Below, one piece after another: positions 11,564-22,270 of a stretch of DNA of 64,000 bases (its first letter is position 1; each line of letters starts with the position of its first letter). The DNA lies in NCBI RefSeq assembly GCF_000003815.2, contig NC_049986.1:7976779-8040778 (forward strand). Direction: 5' to 3'. Position numbers and translations under genes: made by a program. Below the pieces are notes generated by a model. The model was given only the letters and a program-made list of their open reading frames with translations, was not told the DNA's origin and did not search any database. The DNA is from Branchiostoma floridae (lineage: Eukaryota; Chordata; Leptocardii; Amphioxiformes; Branchiostomatidae).

Positions 11564-14500
11564 ATGGGGAAGGCGTTGACTGGGGAGTTTGCCCTAGCTG
11601 TGGTGATCCTATATGGGACAATGTATGGCGGATTCGGTGAAGGTAGGGTGAACTGCACATTTACATCAAGTATTACTAGTAAGTGTTGTAAAGGAGGGAA
11701 ATGTGTAAAATCCAACAAATATGTTGGCCGATAAATTATTCCTTCAGATACTGATAACCCAGGGCTAGTGGACCGGGTTTTGTAGAGTGTACCGTTTTTG
11801 CTGTGCGTATTTTTTTTTCTAAGATGTTGATTTTGCTAAATAAAAGGCTGACCTTGTGGTCCAACAATGTATCGATCCTAAAGCTATAATTCCGTGACTT
11901 GAATTTTAAAACAGACGTGAAGTAAAGGTAAATATACATTATAGATAAGTGTTTTCTGAAGTCCCGACCACATCCATTTTGTGTGATTGTATTTCGGTAA
12001 CTTTTTTGTAACAAGAAATCTGACTTAAATATGTTCGACACATCCGAGAGTGTTCCATGAATGAATTTACTATCATGAAGCGATCGCGTGAGGTCACCGA
12101 TGAGAGCTTGTGTCCTTTTGTTTTAAACTATGTAAGTTCGACTCATAAGAATTCGAAATTCGTCGGTAACTTAAAGATCGATGAGCTTAAGCATCTAGTC
12201 CATTCCAAACGTTCTTTTAAAGCATGAGTGATCAAACTGACATGAACATTTTTAAAGCAGTTTAGACGACATTCCATTCTCGCACCGTGTAGAAACGGTT
12301 ACCTGACTTCGGTTGGGGAGGTAAAAGGCGGTGGAAGTAGAGGGATGGGTGGTGGAGATCGTGTGGCGTAATCGGCAGCGCTTTGGGCTCGATCAGGCCC
12401 ATGAGGTCCTGGGTTCGAAACCTGCCTTATCATTGATCTTGTGCCCTTGGGCACTTAACACGACTTTCCTCACTTCATTCACTTAGGTGAAAAATGAGTA
12501 CCTATCTTCGGCTAGGGCCGTTCCTCGTATAGAACGTTAAATGGAGGTCCCGAGTTCGGGGAGAGCCACACCTCGAACGTACTGCACTTATCGAAAAGAG
12601 TAGGGGTCCTTCCCAGTGCGAGTGGATCATACTCACAATTGGAGTACCTTGTGTACGTGCCATGATGATTATCGTCGTGATCGCGGGCACTAACGGAAGA
12701 AGAAAAGGAAGGAGAGTGATGCGCCATTGCACCATAGACACAGTGCCATAACAACCTAATGTACCTACTAACTTGACTGCAATGACAAATATTCTCATCG
12801 TCTTGTTAAAAAGAAAATTGAAATTTCTAAAAAAAAATCAAAGAAGATGGCATGCAGTATTCTTTCAAGAAGATTAAGTTAGGTTCAAGGTGAACTCAGT
12901 TAAGGTGATATCTCACTGCACTTGTGGCACCGGTGCGGTATTGCAGGGTTCGTTCACTGCGACACTGTTTTGTTATTTTCGCCGATTTTTTTGTATAATT
13001 TAGATATTGCGTAATGCGTAAAAGTATGACTTAGAAGGAAACAAAATACACAAAAAGTAAGAAAATTCGTTCTTTATCTCTGAAATTCGTTGAACATCTT
13101 TCGAACCCAGCAGTGCCGCACCGGTGCCCCAATAAGTGCAGTGAGATACCACCTTTACATTTAGCGATATAAAACGGCACGGAACAGGATCTGAGCCAAC
13201 AATTTATCAAACTGCATCGATCGGGTGACAGGTTGGCGTTAGAAAAACCGTGCTCTCCACTACCATAACAAGCGTCAGAAGTGTTTTGCGACTAGCTTTT
13301 GTTAGGAACGACTTAACACGACTTAACAATTTGCTAACGAAACAATCCACAGCAGTGCTTTTACTCAAAACCAACCACGTAGACCAAAAATGGATACAAC
13401 AGTCCCCTGTGTTAGTTCGTGCACAAAAGAGGGTAAAAAGAATGGACCAAACAATGGAAAAAGTTAGAGTAACAACTTTATTTCTGCACTATTTGTATGA
13501 TATGTTTGTTGTAGAGAAAATCATACCCGACCTCTTAATACAAACTATTTAATCCTTACGTCTCTTGCATTGACATCGGTATTGATTTTGTATTTGCATG
13601 CTATTTGCCATTGACGTCAGTTCCGAAAATATGTTGTGCTGAAGACTTGATTGTACTTGTAGGGGTGAAACTAGTTCGATTGTTCATGATAAAAGTGGCA
13701 CCAATGCAGTAGACATGAGTGCAATTGCCGGCATATCACACTAGTGCCTCTTTGTGCACTTTTTGAATTATACTATCCTCCGTTGCTGTCTTCTGAACGG
13801 GGCTGGGTTTTTTTTTGGGGGGGGGGGGCGTTGGTTCGTGATTTTCAACGTTGGCTATGTTCTCTTGTGCCAGGAAAGGGAGTTTGCCGATGAAAAGAGT
13901 TTGCTGTGGAAGGGGGTTTGCCGTGATAGCGAGACTTTGCCCCGTGCGAACCAACGCCCCCCCCCCCCACACACACACACAAACAAAAAAACAGTCCCGT
14001 TCCGAAGACTGCAACGGAGGCTAGAACAATACAGGGATAAAAGACTTGCTGGCATTGATACGATGTTTTATTCGCTTCAGTTGTATTTACAACGTTTATG
14101 GTGTGTATTCTCGCATTAAAGTTGCAGTCTGCAGAGGATGTGTGCCATAAAATTTACTTGCTGTGGCCTAACATAACAAACGTTAACCCACGGGTATAAT
14201 CTGCAATGTTTAAGTACCAATTACTGCCTATTGTACTATCTACGACACATTCGACTTAAACAAGACAGGGCCCTATTCCGAAGAAAGACTTTCGAGTATT
14301 ACATTGAATGAATGAAGACCTTTATTGTACACTGTATACCCACTGAATTAAGTACAGGTCGCAACAAAAAGATAGTTGACAGATGCCCACAAAACTGATA
14401 TCTCAAGGGGGAGGTGTAGTATGTCATTTTGGTCAATATTCAAATATTATGGATAAAATAAACTTTAGCCAACCAACACTATAAATATGTTGGGACTTGC

Positions 14501-17500
14501 TCCAAATTTTCAGTTGACTCGGTCAGCCTTGTTCACGAAATGGACCCGTCTACTGTAGCTTCCGGAACGTGACGTCGGAGACACGTGACTGGAGCAGAGG
14601 GTCGTAAATGCCAGATAAACTATGTCCCTATTCAGCGGTCAAAATTTGGGGCAAGTCCCAACTTATTTGTAGTGTTGGTCAGTTAAAGTCTAGTTTATCC
14701 ATAATGTCATTTACCAACACAGAGGAACTTTCATGCTAACATTCAAATATGTTTATGATTACCACTAACTTTTATTTAGACAATGTTACATCTCCTGAAA
14801 AGCCCGATATCGTCCGTCTGCATGAAGATCTGTTTCTGAAGAGTGGTTACAACTCCTACGTACGGCCCGTGCGAGACTTCAGACAACCCACCGAAGTCAC
14901 TCTAGATCTGGCGCTGGCTCACATCGTAGACTTGGTGAGGACACCATCTTCTGCTAGTCTCCGTTGCAGGCTCCGAACGGGGCTGGTTTTTTATCTCGGG
15001 GGGAGGGGGGGCTAGTACGCGATTTTCAACGTTGGACAGGTTCTCTTATGCCGAGGAAGTTTGCCGTGGAAGGTAGTTTTGCCCCGGCATAAGAGAACCT
15101 ATCCAACGTTGAAAATCGCGAACCAGCGAGCAGCAGAAAATGGATCGAAAATCATTGGGTGTAAAATACCTATTACTTATCGCAAGATTAGCATAAATGT
15201 ATTGTGAATTATTAAGTTGTGTAGTTCTTTATTATGTAAAGGGCTATGTATTAGCTTTATACATTACTGAAAAGCCATAACTCAAAGATTTTTCCCTTGC
15301 ATATTTTAACAGGACGAGAAGGACCAGATTTTGAAGGCAGAAGTATGGTTAAGAATGGTGAGTCTGTAAGCATTGTGATTAGCTAACGGTCCCTTTCGTA
15401 TTTGGATAATTGTTTATACAAAGAATAGTGGGAAAGATAATAGCTTATGCAAAAAGAAAATATACCGGGAATATAGGAGTGATTTTTGAAATTATTACAT
15501 CGGTTATAACAACAGGTACCGCGAAAAAACTGCATCCGATCGCGCAACTGAGTGCAGACGACATGCCAAACTACATACCAATGCGGCAAACAGAATATAG
15601 AGATACAGATGCACCCTTCACATCTATCGATCACAATACTCTATCGTCTGAAGTTACCCTCTGCCGGTCACAGAGTAACAATGCATGAATACGCTCTACA
15701 GATTAATTTTAATTTGTAGTAGGGTAGGACTCTGTAGTTCAACTGGTAGCGGCCTTACATTTAAACTCCTGGTTGCAATTAGTTGGTTTTCCATCCATCC
15801 AAGGTAGAGTATTTCTTTTGGAGGTGCTCCTGACTTTGGAAAGGGAGGTAAAACGCGGGTCCCATGTTCGAGGAGGAACCTGTTTTATGGTTAGAATCGC
15901 GCTATTCATCCATATTCTATTGCTACGACAGTCATTATTGCTTAGCGCCACTATACAAGTTCTGTATTAGTTAGATAAGCGTTAAGTTATAGAACTGTAG
16001 TTATGTAGATGCCATACTTTGTACCCCGTACAATTGTTGTGCAATAAAGCTATCTATGTATAGTTGGTTATAGTTGGTTTGGCCACCACCCATGTAACAA
16101 GTGGTACGTCATGTACCCTTGTCCACGATCATGAGTCCGCCGTGATAATTGTCAACATGTGGCGTTCCTTGAATTGCACCTACTGACGTCCTTGAATTAA
16201 CACTGCACGCGTTCCATAATGACGATGCACTTCTTGGTGTTTCAGAAATGGACCGACGAATTCCTGACGTGGAATGCAAGTGGGTACGGTGGGATAGAGG
16301 CCATCGCGACGCAAGCGGAGAGCATCTGGAGACCGGACTTATTCCTTTACCACAAGTAAGTTCCTTTGAATTCCTTTTTGTCACCTCCACTACAACAGTT
16401 CTCCTTCAACACTTTTGAACTAGTTGACTTTCTCCCTGAAAGACAGATAAGGCCACACTGATGTAATTTTATGGATGACATCCGCGCGCGCATTGATTTT
16501 CACCTGTTCTCCAAAAAACACTGTGGCCACATGTTACACAATAGCATCCCTGGTCAATCAGAATTTCATGCTTGCCAGAGGATCTGCTCTGCGGGGTAAA
16601 TGGGCACATGAGGCCACAGCGCCCTTGTTCCCTCTCTATAAACAAGAATGGCAATATAAACATGATAGAAATGGTTACGATTATCTCTTACAGTCTTACT
16701 GGAGGTTAGCACGACAACTAAACCAAGCCTGGGAAAGAATGGCCTAATATGTTTATTCCTGTGGTTTCGCAGCATTTTTTGCTGAAGTTTTTCTTTTTTC
16801 CCATTCCCATCCCATCTCAGCAAGGTCTCGCTCCACGGTTCTTCTCCATGTCAGGGATTGTCTTTCTTCTTTCTGCTGGGCGTCCATAAAGTTAAGTCGG
16901 TGTGGCGTAAGCTAAAACAAAGATCATCAAGTGTTGTTCGTCATACAGATGATTGACACTTTGATTGGCTAACTTTTCCCAGTGTGAACGACGAATTTGA
17001 CGGGTGGCTTGAGGATGTCGTCATGATCTCATCTGACGGCCTTGTGGACTGGAAAGCCCCCGCCGTGACCATGTCTGCCTGCCTGGTGGACGTGTCGGAC
17101 TTCCCGTTCGACAGGCAGGAGTGTCCGCTGAAGTTCGGCTCGTGGAATCACGACGGACGCCATATTGATTACTTCAGCAAGAACGACGTGGGAGACCTGG
17201 CCAACCTAATCCGGTAAGCCCCATGACACCTGCAAACATAACACATCCAGACCGGACGTGTGACGTNNNNNNNNNNNNNNNNNNNNNNNNNNNNNNNNNN
17301 NNNNNNNNNNNNNNNNNNNNNNNNNNNNNNNNNNNNNNNNNNNNNNNNNNNNNNNNNNNNNNNNNNTTCTCTCCCTATGTACCGATATCCAGATGTTTTT
17401 TACCCTAAGAACAAGCCCTCACAATATTTTAGAAGTTTTAGGTTTTAGGTTAACAAGGCATGCCTCACTTCTCATCCGGTCCGGAAGTGTGACGTCAGCA

Positions 17501-19206
17501 AAGTGTCAAAGGTGCTTGGAAGTCGGTATCGACGGTATCGAGCCGGGGGCCGATCCCGACTTCCAGGAACCTTAGACACTTTGCTGACGTCACACGTCCG
17601 GTCCAAAGGATTTGGGTAGTTGCAACCTGAAACCTTAATTGTTGGTAAGCACTTTATTTTTGTGTACAGTTATAAAGTTTAAAATTGTATCGAAATGTTG
17701 ATTACTGCCTCAGATGAAATTATATTCGAGGCTATCTAATATATTTAAATTGTATCTCAGATCTGTTGTGTTGTTGTGAAGCTGTAACATTATAACTTCC
17801 AGTCATTCGGATATAACAATCAACTAAATTCCTTGTCTTTTTCCGAGCACCTACATTCGATCTGGAGTTGGCAGAGGATGTCATCCACAGAATTTACTTG
17901 AGGTGGCCTAACTTCAGGCTGAAACTTTTTCCATTTCTTTACATACTAGAAACGCAGAATGGGACGTGACAAAATTAGTCGCCAAAAGAAGCAACCCTCT
18001 GTACAACGGTGTTCCGTACCCTGACGTCACCTTCACCATCCACATGACCCGGCGGTCCATGTTCTACGTCATCAACATGTTTCTCCCCTGCGTCCTGCTG
18101 GCCTTCGTGGTGGGGGCGACCTTCTACCTGCCGCCCGACTGTGGGGAGAAGATCTCGTTCGGCGTGGCGGTCCTGCTGTCCCTGGCGGTCTTCCAGCTTC
18201 TGGTGGCGGAAACCGTGCCTCGGTCGGAGAACATCCCGGCGATAGGTACGGAGTAACGACTGTTCCCACTCCAATGTGTAAAGCTAGTTCACTTTTATTC
18301 GCATAGTAACCTATATCCGTTGTTTAAGAAAACGAATCTCCAAGTGCCGCACCGGTACCGCAAGTGCAGTGAGGATGTTTAGGATTTTTTTCACAACCTC
18401 TGAAACTCATCGTAACATAAGATTCAATGATGGCATTATGTCATCTTAGTTACCCTGCATTCGCTAAATCATACATTTTCATACGGGGGCCGATACCGAC
18501 TGCCAAGCACCTTTGACCCTTTTCTGACGTCACACTTCCGGTCTGGATGTGTGGCATAGCCGTCGGGTCATTTCAGCTTGAAAAGGGTCAGAGGACTGAT
18601 CAAAAGCTTGTTGGTAAGCGCTTTATTTTGTGTACGGATGTCAAGTGAAAAATTGCAACATACATTTTCTACTTCTACACAGGTCGGTTCATCTTCGTGT
18701 CACTGGCCCTCATGGCGCTCTCCCTTCTGTCCACCGCTTTCGTCATCACGTTGGGAGACTCCGTCCAGGACAGCAAACCCGTTCCAGACTGGGCGAGGAA
18801 GGTGTTCCTCAAGTACGCCTCTAAAGCACTCCTCATGGGGGACCAATCCAAAAACAAATGGGAGGCACGTTTGTGCAACCCTCCATCCAAGCACGTGGAA
18901 AACGGCGAGATATACAGTAACGGCATTCCTACCGACACCAAGCCGAAACCAACGGTTTATCTCCCGGCTAAATCAATCCTAAAGACCGCGGCATCGACGA
19001 AGAAGCAGTTGGAGTGTCTACTGCAAATCCAAGGCGCTGTTGAGGAGATCTCCGGGTACCTGAAGAAGATGGATATGGTGAAAACCATCCACAATGATTG
19101 GAAGACTCTGGCGTTAGTGGTGGACAGGATCTTCCTCGTTTTATACCTCATTGCCTCTGTCATCACCCTCGTGGTTACCTTGCTCAATGTCAATGGGAAC
19201 AAGTGA
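11564..19206 (+). CDS. Nicotinic acetylcholine receptor-type Cys-loop channel subunit, non-alpha type
   Basis: Seven exons: 11564-11642, 14780-14934, 15313-15357, 16246-16355, 16983-17213, 17950-18245 and 18683-19206, 479 aa with phases that agree. Exon 1 gives a hydrophobic leader. Exons 2-5 form the ligand-binding domain: loop A is WRPDLFLYH, the Cys-loop is C-x13-C with FPFD, and the loop B tryptophan is in FGSW. Exon 6 begins with loop C, then M1 and the pore helix M2, preceded by GEK as in cation-selective channels. Exon 7 has M3, a cytoplasmic loop of about 100 residues and M4 near the C-terminus. The loop C vicinal cysteines of alpha subunits are replaced by Asn-Gly in LYNGVPYPD. It would therefore serve as a complementary subunit, or respond to another ligand. 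A 100-N gap lies in intron 5, not in an exon. Several repeats fill the introns. Confidence 0.9.
12298..12640 (+). mobile_element. tRNA-derived SINE in receptor intron 1
   Basis: The tRNA-like head at about 12353-12430 has a GTGGCGTAAT box-A region and a TGGGTTCGAAACC box B. The body continues with GTGCCCTTGGGCACTTAACA. The same family occurs reversed at 22030-22268 and forward at 54838. The tail of another copy lies at 12298-12345. Confidence 0.75.
12902..13155. mobile_element. MITE with long inverted ends in receptor intron 1
   Basis: AAGGTGATATCTCACTGCAC at the left is matched in reverse by GTGCAGTGAGATACCACCTT at the right, with GCACCGGTGC words inside each arm. About 254 bp without an ORF. 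A fragment of the same end is at 18341-18380. Confidence 0.85.
13777..14020. mobile_element. Foldback element with poly-G / poly-C arms
   Basis: CCTCCGTTGCTGTCTTC at the left pairs with GAAGACTGCAACGGAGG at the right. Inside are a G-run of about a dozen at 13817 and a C-run at 13957. The long hairpin explains the mirrored short ORFs seen on both strands. Confidence 0.8.
14955..15136. mobile_element. Related foldback element just after receptor exon 2
   Basis: It carries CTCCGTTGCAGGCTCCGAAC and inverted arms with GATTTTCAACGTTGGA, related to 13777-14020. It starts about 20 bp after the exon 2 donor at 14935. Confidence 0.7.
16446..16745 (+). mobile_element. Repeat family with GGCCACA end, copy B
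   Basis: It begins TAAGGCCACACTGATG and shares GACATCCGCGCGCGCATTG and later blocks with 9727-9970. It lies in receptor intron 4, about 90 bp after exon 4. Confidence 0.7.
17267..17366. other. Assembly gap of 100 N
   Basis: A run of exactly 100 N inside receptor intron 5, so its true size is unknown. The base just left of it is the end of CAGACCGGACGTGTGACGT, a foldback-element terminus. Confidence 0.98.
17476..17604. mobile_element. Foldback element in receptor intron 5
   Basis: CCGGAAGTGTGACGTCAGCA at the left pairs with TGCTGACGTCACACGTCCGG at the right, with AAGTCGG / CCGACTT arms inside. A one-armed relative lies at 18486-18556 in intron 6. Confidence 0.8.
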
Positions 19207-20556
19207 CCGTAGATAACATACACTGTGACGTATTTATGGTTTCCGCCGCATCAGTTGCAACAATACATTTGTTATTGACAGTCCCAAAGAGACAAATAAC
19301 GACGAACAGCAAGAAAATGAAGCCCTGGTATTACTGATAGCTTTAGAGGACAAAGTGTGTGAACACTGGCACTGGCCAATGTAATGTGGTAGGAAGCCAG
19401 ACTCGAGCATCTGATTAGGGATTCCTCTACTGCGATAGCTGTTCTCTACATTAGACCATACATACCCCGATATATCTGCTCGGAGATAAGCTGATTACCG
19501 ATCCCCCAAACCACATGGCCTGTTCCAGATTACCAGGAATGTAGGGGTGATTTCTTAAATAATTCCATCGATTATAAAAACAGCTACCGCGAAAAAAAAG
19601 TACATCATCGCGCTGCTGCGCGTAGACGACATGCTAAACTACATACAAATCCGGCAAACGGAACATACAGATGCGAAAACTCATCACATTGGACAACAAC
19701 TCTGTCGTCGGATCCATCACAGAGTCAGACTAAAAAGTGATATACTGCAAGCAGTCATTAGGCCATGTTGATTCGATTTATATACATTAATGTTCCTCTG
19801 TCTAAAATCCACCATATGTACAAAGCACCTGCGAAACGAGCAAATATATACTAAGTTATATTGTAAAAGGAATATCAGAAAACGGACTCGTAAAAATGTC
19901 GTAAAAAGTCAATTGCAAAGTCAATGAAGTGATGTGGAGATGTAAATCAAAGACCAAAAATGAAGAACCTACTGTTAGGTATACCATCGTTATGTGTATT
20001 CGGTGAGTTCAGTAATTTGACGCATAGTCGGCATGCATAGCAATATGGCGGATAGCACCCACAACTATGGTGGATATAGCTCCAGTATTTTCCGCAAGAA
20101 CCGTGAGATTCTACCTTCCTGGTCTCTCAGATTTCACAATGAAGGCATTTTTGCCACCTTTTTTTTCTGTATGCTCGCCTTGTTTTTTTTATTCATATAA
20201 GATGTCATCTATATGATAACACTAGGGGGAATTGCGATGTTGTAGAACTTTCATTTGTTTCTGTACTGAAATGCATAAGCTAGTGCTTGGTGATCTTTAG
20301 AAGGTTGTAAAGCATAAATATTTTAGTTGAGCGAAATACCTAATAATGTTGGGCTTGACAACAAAAATGACTTACAAGATGTGCAATAGGGAATACTGAA
20401 AACTGAGCTTTGTGTATGCTACGACGTAGATAAGACAATACAAAGTAGAATTACCTACCTTTTCTTTATATAGCAGTTAGTAAATGACTGAGGAATATGA
20501 TAATGATGTACTATAATATGTAATTGCATAATGTCCATTTGTACCGTTGTAGTTGA

Positions 20557-20562
20557 AATAAA
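20557..20562 (+). promoter_or_regulatory. Candidate poly(A) signal of the receptor gene
   Basis: AATAAA about 1.35 kb after the stop codon at 19206. Another AATAAA near 20847 is an alternative. Confidence 0.4.
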
Positions 20563-21783
20563 GTATAAGGAATTTGTATTTGTAACAAAGCTTGATTCAT
20601 CGAAAATTCAAGACGTCTATTTTATCGTTGTAAATGTGTAAATGCACAATGCCCATGTGTACCTTACGTTGTATCTGTAGAACCTGTTGTACAGTTATGA
20701 TTTAAACTTTTATCATTATGATAACAATTTGAAATATAACATATCATATGTTAAATGTAGAAAAACGGAATCATAGAAGTAAAAGTGGCTGTTTTATATA
20801 ATTAAAATACCTTTCTGCATAATAGTGTCAAGGCAAATGCACATAATAAAGATGGAGAAGATATCTTAATAATGAGGTTGTGGGTATTTTCAATAAACAG
20901 CGAAACTATACATGAATGTTATGAATTATCATAGTTACTTTAATGCGGTCCCAATTGCAAATCGTGCTCACAAACGACATAGGCCCGCAATAATACCAAC
21001 AGGTATACTATACAATAGAATGAATGAATGAACTTATTGCACGACATTTGTACATGGTACAATTGTAAGGCAACAGTAACAAGTCAATTAATACAATGAT
21101 ACTCGTCTAAGGTCTATAGCTACATACATGTATAGTACAGGAATGTGAACATAAATGGCGTATTCACGTAGTGTAATATGCGAGTTAAACAAGTCGGTCT
21201 GTTGCTGTACAATAGATGACATTCAAAAACGCTGGCAGATTTTCTTGTACATATTGTTGTACAGTTGAAGTATCGGTCAAGTCCAAATTTCTGGATAATT
21301 ACAAGTAGAATATTGATACCAAAGTATATCACAATAGATTCAACGTTGTTTTAAACTTTAAACTATACTATTATATAGCTATAACACTACCTTGTAGGCA
21401 ACAGTCTGAATGTGTTGGCGTGTACAAATAACAGCAGTGCATTCTAATTGAAAAATCAAATCTTCTATTTACAGTATAGTTCTTCTCTGTATAGTTAAAA
21501 CACACTACAAACAATAAATGTGCAGTACTTAGGTAGGGGTCAGTTACAGTTGATATTTATGCACCAGTACTGATCCATATTCATTAGAGCGTGAATGAAC
21601 GACTGTCAGTGTTAATCAATCGATGTCTTTGATGTACCCTTTTATTATTTTGATCATTATTGTATTCTCATGTATACTTACAATTAGCCTTCGGGCATGA
21701 ATTTGTAATAAAGTTATTATCATCATGTTACCTGGCAGAATTATGAATTAGGACTCTATGACTTGTGACACAAAGAGTGCTTT

Positions 21784-21899
21784 ATTTGTATTGTATTTTA
21801 TTGTATTGTATTGTGTTTATTGTATTGTGTTTATTGTATTGTATTGTATTGTATTGTATTGTATTGTATTGTATTGTATTGCATTGCATTGTATTGTAT
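21784..21899. repeat. (TTGTA)n microsatellite
   Basis: A run of TTGTA units with a few variants. On the minus strand it reads as AATACAATAC with AATAAA words, so it could supply poly(A) signals for the methyltransferase gene. Confidence 0.9.
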
Positions 21900-22029
21900 G
21901 GACCTTTTCGCAGGCAGGGGTTGAATTGCGAGGAGCTTACAATAGACGGGGCTAAGTCGCAAGGGTCTATAATGGCAGCCTGTATGACTACTGACCTCAA
22001 TACGACAGTAATTGCCCCAGGTGCGGCCA

Positions 22030-22268
22030 GGGACTGTAGGTATTGAACCACTCACACTGCACCATCGCACGTGTGGTGGGTTCTTTAACGTGCTTGCTGT
22101 ATGGCTCTCCCAGACACGGGACCTCCGTTTACGTCCTATCCGAGGGACGGTCCTAGCCGAAGCTAAGTACTCATTTTCACCTGAGTAAAGTGAGCAAAGC
22201 CGTGTTAAGTGCCTTTCCCAAGGGCACAAGATCGGTGACACGCAGCCGCTGCGCCACGCGATCTCACG
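22030..22268 (-). mobile_element. tRNA-derived SINE at the methyltransferase 3' end
   Basis: Read on the minus strand it starts GAGATCGCGTGGCGCAGCGG and then GTGCCCTTGGGAAAGGCACT, matching the SINE at 12353. It begins within a few bases of the stop codon of the methyltransferase. Confidence 0.8.
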
Positions 22269-22270
22269 AT

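Larger units (their letters stand above)
19207..22029. other. Receptor 3' UTR and intergenic region
   Basis: The first 1.3 kb is probably the receptor 3' UTR; the best poly(A) signal is at 20557. Around 21025-21075 a block with repeated GAATGAAT and TTGTACATGGTACAATTG resembles a LINE 3' end in minus orientation. No protein-coding gene is seen. Confidence 0.45.

Noticed and set aside
12353-12430. Possible tRNA gene
   Set aside because: It has A- and B-box words but no closing acceptor stem, and it continues into a repeat body seen elsewhere; it is a SINE head.
13736-14119. Mirrored ORFs with Gly-Gly-Gly and Pro-Pro-Pro runs
   Set aside because: Arms of a foldback element with G and C runs.
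15727-15880. Possible tRNA or SINE head (GTAGTTCAACTGGTAGCGGC)
   Set aside because: Only a weak box-A match, and the box B is too degenerate to call.
18072-18274. Minus-strand ORFs over receptor exon 6
   Set aside because: Antisense shadows of the GC-rich M1-M2 exon.
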